A stretch of 64,000 bases of DNA from Oxyruncus cristatus (lineage: Eukaryota > Chordata > Aves > Passeriformes > Cotingidae), in the NCBI GenBank assembly GCA_013399855.1, contig VXAY01002358.1, forward strand, positions 525,387 to 589,386. The letters run 5' to 3'. The notes under the pieces were generated by a model. It searched no databases. It saw only the letters and a list, made by a program, of their open reading frames with translations, and was not told where the DNA came from. Shown here one piece after another: positions 1 to 12,566 of this stretch. The position numbers were made by a program, and so were the translations under genes. Positions within the stretch are counted from its first letter, which is position 1; every line of letters starts with the position of its first letter.

Positions 1-420
1 GCGCGGCGGGTGCGCCTGCCCTGCCCTGCCCGGCCCGAGCCGTCGCTGCCCGGGGGCGCTGCTGCCGTGTCCCGCCTTGTCCCGGGTGTTCGGGTGGCTG
101 AGGAGCTCCGGTGGAGCCGCTGTCTGCGCACGGGTGTCCGCAGGGACCCTGGCTGCGGAGCGCCGTGCGGGGGTGCGTGGATCACCTCGGATCCACACTC
201 CCGGATACCTAATGCGCCTTTAGTTTTCCAGTTCACAAGCTCAGTAGACGCTAGCGATGGAGCTGTACTAGGGGTAGCGGGGGCGCGCTCTCATCAAGTC
301 GCACATAGGTCAGCTGCTGATTCACACAAAGGTGGCATTGGGCTGTGAAAACTTCATGCGGTGTCTGCTGCGCGCACAGAACCGTCGTGGATTGCAGAGA
401 GGCTGCTTTGCGTGGCTTGG
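1..420. promoter_or_regulatory. CpG island, edge of a promoter or first-exon region
   Basis: The first 180 bases are strongly GC-rich and hold 24 CpG dinucleotides. About 15 more follow up to roughly position 415, after which CpG becomes rare as in the rest of the window. In vertebrates such an unmethylated-type CpG cluster normally marks a promoter and first exon. The island is cut by the window edge, so neither the start site nor the direction of transcription can be fixed. A frame is open across 10-348, but it begins at GTG rather than ATG. Its absence of stops follows from the GC content, and no known protein is recognisable. No convincing splice donor could be assigned. Confidence 0.75.
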
Positions 421-814
421 CTGTGAAATCTGTCCAGCATGGCAAAAAGAATTAATTTTGATCTGTCCGTCTGTCTCACTTTTTCCTCTTCCTGCCTGAG
501 AAATGAGGTGGAAATTGCACTTGCAGTGTCTTTTTTTTTTTTTTGAGGGATCTGTCAAACTGAGCAGAGGAGCGAGGCTTGTAAGAGGGAGTGATACCTC
601 TTAGCGGGCCAACAGCTGTAGCTGACAGAGTGGCCACACTCCTCGGCAGGCGAGTCTTCTCAGCTGTACCTGTTAATCTCTACTGCCAGCTCTCAGGTGT
701 CCTGGCTACAGGCGTATAGCTGTACCTGATAAAAGAATTGCAATTTGGTAAAAAGAAAAAGGACCTATTCAGTTTCTTTCCTTCGCTCCTTGTGGCTACC
801 GCAGTTGCCACATA
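421..814. other. non-coding flank of the CpG island
   Basis: No gene is visible. The 11-mer AGCTGTACCTG occurs twice in the same orientation, at 662-672 and 718-728, which may be chance or a pair of E-box-like sites. A short poly-T run lies near 531-544. Confidence 0.5.
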
Positions 815-920
815 TAGATGTGGCGTTTAGGGATGTAATTTAGTGGTGGACTTGGCAGTGTTAGGTTAATGGTTGGACTCAATCTTAGAGGTCCTTTCCA
901 ATGTAAATGATTCTATAAAA
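815..920 (+). mobile_element. CR1 LINE fragment, 3' end
   Basis: This is a 3'-terminal piece of a CR1 retrotransposon in plus orientation. The text GTGGACTTGGCAGTGTTAGG, followed by GGTTGGACTCAATC, a CCTTTCCAATGTAAATGATT segment and an ATTCTAT-type end, is the well-known CR1 3' tail. It is truncated at the 5' side, as is usual for CR1, and carries no coding capacity. The 5' boundary is approximate. Confidence 0.85.
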
Positions 921-3900
921 AATGATTTTTCCTTAAAGTTTTTGGGGCCTTTTTTTTTGGTCAAATGGTAGAGCCTTAGTGCACTGATAGAATTAGGAAT
1001 TAGTAGCTATGCTGTTCTGTGGTGAAGCCAGGTCCTCTTTGGTGTTTTTCTACCAGCTGTCTGCTTCTCCAGAGTTGATCATTTGCTTGATGAATGTTGT
1101 TCTCGTAGGGTGCCCATCTGTGTTAATACCTGCCAACTTCATGGAAAAATTAGCATATCTTTTCTTTCCTGCTGTGTCTGCCCCATGCTTACTGGCTTCA
1201 CAAGGAGTGCTCAGTCCTTAGCAGACTGGAGAAGGCTTTATTTCAGATCTTCAAGGCACTCTGCAGAATTGTTGATTGTAACACAGCTTCACCAATTTAA
1301 TAGAAGTGTGATATTTTAATTGATGGCATTCTTCAGATAATACAGTTTGCACACGTGTTCCAAAAATTTGGCCGTAACTTATTACTTCTCCTTGTTTTGG
1401 ATGAATTATACTGCTGGAACACAAACTCAGCAAGCAGTAGGTGGGAGATTAGGTTAAATCTTCTTCTGTGAATTTTTGAATGTAGAAAAATTGTCTTTTA
1501 AGAATTCGCAATATGCTTTGTAGTTAACTGTTGGAGATTATAGCTTTGTATTCATTGTATTGTGAAACTATAAATAGGTTGAGATTTTAGTACAATTCAA
1601 AGGATTTAGCATAAACTCCGAGGAGGGAATGTGATGCTGTGAAATCACCGGGAGAATAACATGCACCCATTTTCTTTTTGACACGTATTTAGGTTGTTAG
1701 TGTGAGTGGCACAGATCTGGAAATAAATAGATCACAACCCTTATTGTACCTCTTTGATTGTAACTGATTGTGCTTTTTCGTGTGGGCTGTTTCCAATGAT
1801 GGAAACTGCTGGAAAGCTGTTAAGCCCTACTCTAGTCCCGAACAGATCGTCCCCATTTGGGTTACACATGGTTTGTAAGGCTTGGACAGCTGCTTTCCCA
1901 GGTATCTGTTATGCAGTTGTGTGTGTTACCATCTTGGTAGTGCAAGTGATAGATGAATGCAGAGTTCTTGGAGGGTCAGGAGAGAGGGAGGTAGTAGACC
2001 TGTCAATGTGACATACATCAGGTAGCAGACAATTTTTAGGAATCAGATCTTTATTTTAAGATATGCTCATAATCCTTCTTGATGTATGTCTAAATTCACT
2101 GGAGCTTGACCCTGGGCCGAGTGCATGTCAGGTGGGATGGGACTGGAGGTATTAAGGGCTTTCAAAGTCTTGGCTAATGTCCTTTTTCTTCTGGAGGGTG
2201 TTCTAACTCCTGGCTGGTCTCCACTGAAGCATGTCTTCTGACGGCTGCAGGAGGGAGCTGTCTCTCGTACTCTGGCTTGCCAGTGTCACTGTTGTTGGTA
2301 GCTTAACCATGGTCTCTAACAGAGGCACTTGGCAATCAGAATTAGATGAAAAATTCCCCCCCTAACCTCTTGGGTGGAAAATAAGGTTTTCAGTTAAATT
2401 TTCTGCAAGAAGTGTCAGCTCCTTATTGTCAGTTTCTTCACCCTTCAGGTTCTCTTGGCAAATTTGAAGAGACTCTGCTTACAAACTTTCTGAGCGATTT
2501 TAGATGTGAGACAGCAAAGGTGGAAGATGCTAGAAGGCCACCAAATGACGAGTCCAATCACCTTGGGGATAAGGCAACTTTTCATCTGTTAGATGGGAAT
2601 TTTCTGTTTTAGGAGGTCTGAATGTGGAACTCTTGCTAGAAATGTGAGAGACAAATTTCCGCTGACAGCTTTTTATTGTCTTTGGGATAAATAAATATAA
2701 AAGTTGACATAGTTAACAGAAACCTTTCTTCAAAATAAACAAACAAAAAAACCCTAACAACACAAACACACCCAAAGCCTGAAGCTGGGAAGATGAGCTA
2801 TGCTTTATCTTCCCAAAAGATTATGAAGTGTGTCCCTTGTGCTGTATCTCAAATACCAACATATTCATATAGGAAGGAGATCAGGGTTTTTTTGCTTTTT
2901 TTTTTTTTAAGGCTTCATACCCATTCTTTATTGGGAAGTCAGTGGTAAATGTGCTGTTTGGTTAATGCACCCTTGCATTATATGAATTTTAGCAGAGACT
3001 GCTTATGAGCTAGGGAACCCACCCTCCCCAATTAGGTTTACCACCCGGTTGTTGGTGGAGGAAGGTGAACAGTGCTGCTCTTCAGTGCTCAGGAGCACTG
3101 AAAGAAGACTTTGGAGATGATCCTGGTTGTTGTGGCTTGTCTCAGGGACTGTTTGTTCCTGAGGGATGAAATGGTAGCAGGGACTTCAGACTTCAGTGTG
3201 TTTTCCTGTCCCCTGTCTAGCCTGTTCTGAAAAAATATTCTGCAGTGTTTGCTATAGCTGGACATATAGCAATGCGTAGCTGATTTCCCTCAACTCTTTT
3301 TCTCAGAATACTTTTCCCCTTCACTCTCCTGCTATGTGCTGTCTATCTAACTGAATGCAAGCTGATTATTGTTCCATGCTCCTGGATCTTGTGTCTGTGT
3401 GAAATAGGTCAGTCTTGGGGTCTTATATGACAGTCTATTGCTTTTCCTGTGAAATCAATTTTCTCACTAGTCTTTAGCCTGCCTACACTTTCACAGATGT
3501 GTTTGCTTTCTTCTGTAGGCATCCCAGCTGCAGTGAGCAGGGCGACTGTGAGTCAGTCAGTGCAGGCAGGAGCTGGTCTGCTAGGCTGGGAGTCAGACTG
3601 GGACTGAAGATGTGAAATTCCTCATATAGGTAGAATAACTAGTGCTGTCTTTATCTTATCTGAGACAGTTTTATGAAACTAACTTATTCTTAACCTGATT
3701 CCCTCCCCTGACCAGAAATTTTTTGCTCTGTTTTTCATGTCCTGTTTTAGACTTCCACTGCTCTCCTGTGGATGCTAGCAAAGGTTAGATCCTCAGACTT
3801 GCCTCCTGTCCATGATCATCTCAGTTACACATGCAGCACTGGTGTGACTGATAGGTGACATCTACCTTTGCTCAAATGTCAGAACAACTCAGAGCGTGTG

Positions 3901-6900
3901 GGATTTTTCCCTTGTATCCAAAGGCAAGCTCACCATTGGTTTTGATGGAAGATTCTGTTTGAAAATCAATGCAGCAGTCTCCCATCTTGCAATTGATCCT
4001 CGCTTTCTCCTCTGCTTACAAAGGAGAATGAGATCTGCAAAGCAGTGGGTGTGTGGCACTCCTTTGATGGACCCTGTATACTGGTTTTAAATTATTCTGT
4101 TTGGGATACAGAGAAATGGAGTTCATTTGACAGACACAAGAAACTGGCCCTCATTTAATTGCATGCAATGAAATCCATCCCCCAGTCGCAGGCAGAAACC
4201 CTGCTGTGTGCCTGGGAGGGGACTGTGCTGTATCTCTGTGTGGGTGTCCCTACCAGCTTTTCATGGATTTCCGTGCAACTGTCAGCAGTGTGAGCAAACT
4301 TTCTCCGGTCCCTCGTCTTGAAGGTGCTGGTTGTCTGGAACTGCTTTAAGTTGAGAGTTAAACTGTTCTTTGTATCTTGTGAAAATCTTCCTGGTTAGTG
4401 AATATTAATCTTACTAGAAAAGCAACTTTTTCTGTCACAGTACATATGAGCGTAGCTTTTTGCAACAACTGCTTGCTGACCTTAAGAAATAAAAATCTGT
4501 CTCTGGATGTGTTTAAGTAAAAATTAGCTGGGTAATTACTGTCAGCAGTAATGTCTTACTACACTTTAACTTATCAGAATATTTATTACTCCACAGTTAC
4601 ATTTTTTACCATGTAGGTTCTTATAAGCTTTTAATTTTTATACTTATGTGTATCAACAGTGAGAAACTGTCTGCTGACTTTCAGAGCATTGACCCTCTAT
4701 TCGCAGATGGAAAAGTATCATGACTTAGCTAAAGTAACTTTTTCAGAGATAAAGTCAATGTGAATGGAAACTTTGTTTTTTCCCTAGCAAAAAAAGCATA
4801 AAATTCCCAGTGCTTTTTATGAACAAATTTATACAGTTGATTGAGTGCAACTAGTATCTGTTTTATCTCGTATTCAGAAATATGAGCATATTTCTGAATT
4901 CTTAAATTGTTTCCATTACTTTTCAGAAGTGACAGGTAGTTTATCTTGTACTGTACCATGTAACGAACTCTAAAAGTGGTTCAGAAAATTGGAAGAAATT
5001 AGATTCATGTTACTTTTTCCAAAGCCAGCACTACTGTATTTTGTTTGACTCTGTTGCCAGATGTACTATATCAAATCCTGCCTGACAAAGCTGCTGCAGT
5101 CGTCCTTGTGTGAATGTCATTCCAGCACAGTTTTTTCCCTCTCAAGCCTTTCAGGCTGATGCATATGTATTTTGTATCAACTCTAAGTTGATCCTGAGGG
5201 AGTTAAGGACTGGGCTGGGGGACACAACAGTTTGAATCTGATGATTTTTCTTTTTGATTGTTTGTGTTGTTCAAAGCAAATGTTTTAGTTTTGTGTGTGA
5301 CTTGTCCGAGTTTCAACATGCATAAAATCAAGCATAGATGCATGGGTGAAGGGCCTGGTTCAAATCAACAAAAATAGCAGCAGTTTTCCCCTTCACATTA
5401 AAGGAATAAAATTAAGTTCAGGAATGATCTACTTGTGTAGACCAGGTGTGTCCAGAAGAAAGATGAAGAGATGTCTGTGGTGGTCATTTACACTCAGTAG
5501 CCACCTACTATACTACAAGGATAACATTTCAAAGCACATTCTTGTTTTGTTGGATGTTCCTGTTCCCTGTGGAGTCCATTCCTATAATATCTTTGTGCAT
5601 GAGGTATTTGTCCCTACAGTTGCAATTCAAACTGTTGAATTCAACTAATTCCTCATTATTTGTGTTTCAGGCAGAATGCTTGCATGTGAGAAAGGGGTCT
5701 TTCTGGCACAAGCCTCATGCTCTTAACTAGAAGATGAGACCACCAGAGACTACTGTGGATCAGTGAAAGAATTCAGTTCCTAATTATCTCTGGTTCATGC
5801 CTTCAGGCATAGGGATTTTCTTGGATTTCAGTTTTGTGCATGTAATCAGTGGAGGATGCAGCATGTTCCCCCTTTCATGTAATTGTTAGGCACCTGAAAT
5901 TAAGGTTTCCTGAATAAATCAAAGTTTTGCTGCATATGCACTTGGACTCTGGGTTGCTTCTCTTGCGTAATGTTATCCCCCACTTTTCATTTGACACTGG
6001 TCAACAAATGTGGTTTGTGTTCTTGCCTTTTCTCTGTGCTCCTTAATAAGGAGTTCGTTGTTGATGAAATTGTCTGGAGTGGATCCGTTCTCTTCTGTCA
6101 AACTGAAATTGAATGGCCTGTGTTAGATTTCAGCTCCCTCCCCGCCGTCCTCTCAGGTTGTCACACCGCCTGTAGCTTCACTGGAAGTACCTAATGAAAG
6201 GCAAACTATGCACAGATAATGAGCACTTCTCTGTAAGGAATAAGTGCAGGGAGGGTGCTGGCTATCCTGTGGCAGTGTATATCCTCTGCTCTGCCCTTTC
6301 TGTGATGTCCGGTTTGGTCCCTGCAGGCTGGTGGGGAGCCCCTCATACAGAACGGGAGGATTGTGGGCGTGTCTGGGGGAGCTGGCTTGTCTTACCTGTT
6401 CCACCCTGTGAACTCAGAGGATTGGAAAGCCCTGTGGTGACAAGACTCAGAAAGCCAGAATGGGTGACAGGAGTTGTTTCTGTGATAAGCTAACAGGACT
6501 TTGAATAAACCACATGGTATAAGTAAGTGCAGCACAAGCCTTTTTTAATTTGCATAAGGAGACTTTGTGCCCACATGAGTCAGAAAGGCTTCCTTGTATT
6601 GAAGAAATTTCACTGCTTAAATATCTAGGTTTTATTTTTTTTTAATTTAAAAATAATAATGCTTTTTTTTAGTTGCTTTTTATACTGTGCCTAATGTTGG
6701 CAATGAAAGTAAATGACAGATTTGCTTTTGGCCATATTAATTTTACACACTAGAGATGAGGTCCTGAATGAGGCATTAACGTTTAGTTTGTAAGCATCAG
6801 AAGGGGATGTTATTTAAAAGAAATAAAATTAGATGGCTGCTACTGGAACATTTGAAGTAAAGTGTTCATCAGAACATACTGACTGACATTGATGCTAGAT

Positions 6901-9900
6901 TTGGAAACTTAGTATTTAGGTTTTTTTCCCCTGACAAATTTGAATCTCCGGATTAAAAAAGCTGAGTATGAGCACTTTTAAAATGCTGACTGAAAAAAAA
7001 GATGGCTATGCACACAAATGTGCATGAGTGTGCCCGTGCACTGACCCAGCTTCACACCCCGGACAAAATCTGTAGTTGGTGGCCCAGGTAATCCAAAAGC
7101 ATTGATTTCTGAAGTGCAAACCCTTTCTCCTAACAAGGCTGCTGTAAGGAGTATCAAGTTCTTTGTTATTAAAAGAAATCCCAGAAGTGCCAAGTGCTCT
7201 ACATAGGTGCCTTTGTTATTTTACTAATTGAAATGAGTAGCAAGTGTGGTTTCGCATTTCTGTTATTCCTTCTCAACTTATACGTGTTTGGAAACATCCA
7301 GTTTGAGAGATGTAATGATTTTATGAATTCTTTCTAGGCTGTGGAAGAGCAGGAATTTTTATAGTTTATCAGTATATCAATTTAAACAGTAAGAGTGTCT
7401 CTTCAAGGTAGCCTTCATCTTGTTTGTGTCGGGCTGTAGACACTGAAGGATGACTTTGCTCCATTACTATCAATCACTGCTGCAATAGCTTCACACTCCT
7501 ATGAAAAAACACCAAAGAAGGTGCTGGGGGAAATGGAAAATACAAACAATGCAATTGAGCAGAATTTCTCACAGCACTGTGATTCCGGGGGTTTGGGAGA
7601 TGGTAACTCTATCCAACAAATGTCATGAAGGTAGGTGGACTGCACTGTGCGAAAACAGCTGCAAAATGCTCACATCCTGTAAATGTTGTCTGCTCTTCGT
7701 TTTGCAGTGAGAAGTAGCCTTGATTTCAAGGGTGTTAGTAAAGTGATCGATGTGTGGGTTTGCAGGATCAGGCCCCCCTTGTCTTTCTTCTCTAGTAGGT
7801 GAAGGAGGAGGATATCATCCTTCTCAGCTGTGCCTAATCTGCAGAGGAACTGCTGCTGCTGCTTTGAGCATTGTCTCAGGCTAAAATATGCCATATTAAA
7901 GTATCTTAATATCAAAAGATTGTGCCTTTTTATGTTTCTTGTCTGAGTGGTGGGAGACGATAGTTTTTACTTGCAGAGTCCACATATAAAAATCCACAAG
8001 GAATAAAGGCTTTGTTGGGTTTCAATCCACTTTTCAAACACATTGTGCTCTGTAAAAAGCAGAGGACTATGGGATTTTTTTCCTTTATTTTAAAAAGTGA
8101 ACAGTTTCTATTCATCTTTAAGACATTGACAATTCAAGATATGTTTTGTAGATGGTGAAAAGGTAGGTTTCAAGACCCTCAAAGTAATGCCTTCTGAATT
8201 AATTTAATAAATGACATTGTAGCTACTCATTTTCATGCTTTTTTGGCTGATAAATGATTGTATAAGGGAATCAAAAGGCTTAAAATGGATAGCTTGTAGG
8301 GGGTTTTGAATTAGACAAGGTAGACATATAGTTAATAAGGTGACTATAATTGGATCTTATGGATGATCTTTACTGTAATACCTTGTCTTAAAACAAAGAG
8401 CTTTAGGTAGTTAAAATCCTTTTAAAGACTATTTGCATTATAGTGCTTTAAAGCTGATTGCTATGCAGGCAGAACAAAAATGTCTGTATTATCTGAAGTG
8501 ACCTGACATGGAATAGCACATTCTGCACCCACGCTGGTGGGTACCAGGAGCCGAATATGTCCTTCTAGTAATCTGTATTTTTACAGCCTGTGTTGGAAGT
8601 GGGAGCAGAGAATTTATAGTAACAGAGGAGGAGGGCATTAACGCTTTTAAACACTTGGTGATTAATAAAATGTGTCAGTTGGGGTCATAAATATAAAACT
8701 GATAATGCCTGTCTTGATTATGTATTTTGGTCTTGATTAACTTCTAAAATACATTTGAGTTTCCAGATGGCGATAAGCGCTTTATCTTTAGAATTAAGCA
8801 TGTGTATGTGTGCATGTAATTATGAAGTTGACGTTACTGCTGATCAAGTGGGACAGACACATCAGAGAATGGTGTGTTGCAAGGGTGACTATAGATATAG
8901 GCACTCTGCCTCCCAGGTGTTGCTGTGTCCCACTCACTGGTTTTAGTAATTGTTACAGGATCAGTCAGCTGGACATTGTGCAAAGTTCCTGCCATCATGA
9001 CACTGGCAATCCTGTGGATCATGCCAGGTGATCTCTGCCTCTCCACATTCCTTCCCGAATCAGACTTGGTAGTCCTTTGTGGCAAGGTTAGGGGAGCTCA
9101 AATAGGATGAACATAGCTCCCTGCTAGGCTGTTGAGTTTGGGGTTTTGTTTTGGGCAAGCCATAAGATTTTATTACTTTTTTTTCTGAAAGAAGTACACT
9201 GGGTGGTTTGAATTTGCTGGTGGATGGATTGAATGATGGACTGGAGGAGTCAGTGGTTGTTTTTCAGTTGATTTTAGTGAGTACTGGGTCAGGCCTGCTG
9301 TGCTAGAGCAGGGGCTTTTTGAATTGCATAAAGGGCACACATCCCCTGTGGAGGTAGAAATATAGGATTGCAGGCTTGGGTGGAGCCCTGAACTTTTTCT
9401 CCCTTGTAAATCTGGTTAAGTTCCATTCACTTGGTTATATCAATTCTGGATCAAAGGTACTGTAACGAAAAGCAGAATTTGTCCCTTTGTATCTTCCTAC
9501 GGAGCAATATACAGTAGAATATCAGCTTTGCTTTTCCATTTTCCCAGTTATTTATCCTTCGCAGAGTCTTTTCTGCAGGAGAGGTAAATGGAAGTCTTTT
9601 TCCTACAGAGATGCATGCTTGAAGTATTCAAGGCGGGGGGGGTGGTGCCTATTTTCAATAACTTCAGTAGAAATTGCGGTGACGGATGAGCGATATGTAA
9701 CCATTAGCATGCAGATCATCAATATGATTGAAGTCTTGTCCTGCCATAGAGCTTTTCTATCTCACATGGAAAAGGCTAGTAATATTTCTGGTGTGACGGC
9801 AAAAGTGTAATTGCATTAAAGAATAAAATGGGAAAAAGTTGTGGCTTCTGGAGCTGTTAACTATTTTGAGATAAAACCCTTCTGAGATGCTAAATGATCT

Positions 9901-9977
9901 GAAATGGGTGATGTAAAACAGACGTGATTTAATTAAAATTGTCTTCATGTTTGGCTGTCTTGAGTCAGCTGGTGGGG
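921..9977. other. AT-rich non-coding sequence, intronic or intergenic
   Basis: No gene, CR1 or LTR is recognised here. All open frames are short (about 107 codons at most) and have no recognisable domain. The stretch contains small low-complexity tracts, including A/C-rich 2735-2775 and A/T-rich 6630-6670. The decamer GTCTTGATTA is repeated at 8711 and 8730, and the palindrome at 4872-4899 is listed separately. Confidence 0.6.
4872..4899. repeat. 28-bp near-perfect palindrome
   Basis: The left arm ATTCAGAAATATG (4872-4884) is the exact reverse complement of CATATTTCTGAAT (4887-4899). Only AG lies between the arms, giving 13-bp arms with a 2-nt centre. The DNA could form a small cruciform, and the RNA could form a hairpin only if the loop opens. 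Function is unknown. Confidence 0.9.
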
Positions 9978-10048
9978 CTTTTTTCTTTTTTTCCTTTTTT
10001 TTTTCTTTTTTCCCCTTTTTTTTTTCTTTCTTTTCTCCCCCCTCCCCC
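9978..10048 (+). repeat. 71-nt pure polypyrimidine tract
   Basis: Every base from 9978 to 10048 is C or T, with T runs broken by single C or short C blocks and a C-rich end. On the minus strand it reads as a lysine-rich open frame, which is an artefact of composition. Such tracts are slippage-prone and can adopt triplex DNA. Confidence 0.95.
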
Positions 10049-12404
10049 GAACACATCAGTGTTTCTGCTGAGTTTTCCCCATTCTGTGCCTGTTTCCTGA
10101 ACACTTAAAATCTTCCAGAATAGAGAAAGGAGAATGTTTTGCAGGGGATTGATGCCAGGACAGTTTGCAAAACAAAAATATACTTGGTCTATTGTGTCTG
10201 AACGATTAGTAATGCACGAAGCCCATACATCCCCATAATGTCAGTGACTTACAGCCTCATCCATCTCAAGAATGCTATAGCCTGTGTGGTAACACGTTAC
10301 TGTGAGAACTCTTTGTGCAACTAGAAATGCGTCTCTTTCCCCCCAGTGTGGTTGGGCACCAAGGGAAACACCATAATTCTTGTATGTCCAAAGTAGCTTG
10401 GGTTTTCTCCCACTGCCAGTCTTTCCATAGGCTTTTCCCCCTAGGTTTTAGTTTTCTTTGTACTATTCCGACCTTTTGCTTGTTTCTGCATTCATTGGGA
10501 TGTGACCAGAAGATTTATTTCATGTTCCATTTCCAGCTGTGAGGGGATCTGTTGTCATCAGATTGTACTTCAGCTGCTTTTACCTTGCCAGAATGGTTTA
10601 TGTGTGGTATATTTTCCAGCATTTTGGGAGCCTGAAAATACTAGTGAACATCAAGCCATGAGTGTTGTGTATTGTTTAATGTCGAGTCTGTGCTTTCTTC
10701 CTGTCTGTTGCAGTTGAAAGCTTTCACTAGCAGCAAGTCAGGAGCAGGGTTTTTTTTGAAATCTTTGAGAATTTGGGTCCAAGTCTAGTTCTTTGGTAGT
10801 AATACTTAATCAGAAGGCTTAAAAGTACTTTCTTTTTCACTCTATAGCTAGGGAAACTAAGCGTGGTCAAGAAGGGTATGTGTGCAGGGGCTTGTTAAAG
10901 TTTCCCATCAGGCTAGTGGTACATTCAGGATGAAGCTGGATGGTAGGATGGTTTTGTTGAGCTTGCATGTTCGTAAAGGTTGCCATCTCCTATAGGGTTG
11001 AAATAGACCATAGGACGAACTAGATGACAGACATAACCCAAGTCTCACCACTCAGCCCAAGTGACACCACTGCAGCCCCGTCCAGATGTTCTCTCTGCTT
11101 GTGAGGATGACCGCTGTGGACAGTCTTGAGTCCTTTCAAGTGCTCCTACCAGGAAAATGCTCCTATTGCAGATAAATTTGGCTTTGAGAGCTCCTTTTGA
11201 ATGCCTCTGTATAAAGTGTTGCCTCCATGAGACCACGAGTCGTGCTCCAGGGCATCCGAGTCCTGATGCTAAGCTACAGATGTTCTCTGGTTGTACTACA
11301 GAGCAGAGGCATAAAGTTACTGTTTCTGATTTTTCACTGTTTGGCCTTTGTGTTTAGATTTCTAAAGTGTAAATCTTCCCTGCTTACGCCTTGAAAAATG
11401 TTGAATGGCCCTTCTTTTCTAGATCAGAAGTTGAAAGCATGCTTGAAAGAAAAACATCAAAGCTCTTGGGAAGCAGTTCTGCTTGGTGGCTTCTAATACT
11501 TCAGCATTGCATGTCTACTTGAAGTCAGGATGCATAAATAGAGCTTGGAAGCAAGGAGCAAGACATTTACCTTTTCAAGCAGAGTACAGTGAAGTTTGCT
11601 CTGTAGGAAACATCGAATATCTTTGGTGCTTCCATCGCTTGAGAGGTCTGGTCATTGTGCACAGGACTGGTCACTGGACTGTGTGCACAGTGTTGCCTAA
11701 AGGAAGAGGGACACTGCAGCTCAGGAACTGGATTTCTCCTGTCAGTTCTTTCCTGCCTGATGGAGACAGCATTTCAGCTATCTTCTCCCTTGCACTAGTT
11801 AAGCAACAGGCAGCCTTGTTTTTGTGTGGAAAGGTCACCTTCTATGTATTGTTCAACACAGAAAAATTAGCTGTCTAGGTGCAAGTGTCATGGCAATGCC
11901 ATTATATGACTTTCTGTTGAGATGTTATGGGTTGGGCATAGACAAACTGAGGTGGAGGCCATGCCTGTGCTTAGAAATCTTTTCTGGCATAACAAGCCTG
12001 TCTTACTCAAGATAGTGTCGTGCTTGGGCAGCTTTTGCCAGTGGAAGTTCTACTGGATTGATGATCAATGTCTTTTTGTTTTCTTTTGTTTTTTGTTTTC
12101 TTTTGCCTTTGTGTCCAGGTCTACTAGAGGCTTTGTCAGCAAATCTAAGTTTATGAAAATAAGGAACAAAAGAAAAAAGTGCACACAGTGAAAGCATATC
12201 CTTTTTATGGTCTCCCTATGTCAGCAAAGCTCTTGTGTTGGTTAAGGCTGAGGTGCATGAGGCATCCTGGGTTTTTACTCACATATCCATAACTAACACA
12301 GCTGTAATTTAAAATTTTGCCGGCCTGTAAGACACATTGTCCCTGCACTTTGCTCATTCTTACTTTATTGCAGTTTTAAGGTCAAAGTCCCAATCACTTA
12401 TCAA
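10049..12404. other. non-coding sequence without recognised elements
   Basis: I see no gene or repeat family here. The 131-codon open frame at 11483-11878 has no recognisable domain. A T/G-rich pyrimidine tract near 12071-12118 ending in CCAG resembles a 3' splice site, but no convincing donor follows. Confidence 0.55.
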
Positions 12405-12409
12405 GAAGG
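12405..12409 (+). repeat. target-site duplication, left copy
   Basis: GAAGG directly precedes the TG end of the LTR element and is repeated exactly after its other end (13566-13570). A 5-bp duplication is typical of ERVL-type (class III) retroviral insertions. Confidence 0.8.
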
Positions 12410-12528
12410 TGTCAACGGTTTAGCCCTGTGATTTCTGCACGGTTTTTATCAACCCATAGATTTCGGTAACAGGTAAGAAAAGTTCGCATAGACAAACAGA
12501 TTTTTTGACATGGGGATTAATATTAAAA

Positions 12529-12534
12529 TTTATT
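12529..12534 (-). terminator. LTR polyadenylation signal AATAAA
   Basis: The minus strand reads AATAAA about 120 bp before the 3' end of the LTR and about 25 bp after a TATAAATA box, a sensible position at the R/U5 region. Confidence 0.6.
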
Positions 12535-12558
12535 GCTACATGATAGGAACTAAGGGAA

Positions 12559-12566
12559 TATTTATA
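12559..12566 (-). promoter_or_regulatory. candidate LTR TATA box (TATAAATA)
   Basis: TATAAATA on the minus strand lies just upstream of the LTR poly(A) signal, where a retroviral promoter box is expected. The call rests on position and match only. Confidence 0.45.

Noticed and set aside
10..348. 112-codon open frame in the CpG island
   Set aside because: It starts at GTG, lies in GC-rich sequence where stops are rare, and shows no known protein.
5640..5730. TTTGTGTTTCAG acceptor followed by a 19-codon frame ending in TAG
   Set aside because: It could be a terminal exon, but there is no poly(A) context nearby and no protein is recognised.
6303..6441. Plus-strand frame after CCCTGCAG containing GEPLIQNGRIVGVSGGAGL
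   Set aside because: It looks protein-like, but it is only about 45 codons between stops, has no convincing splice donor, and I recognise no family.
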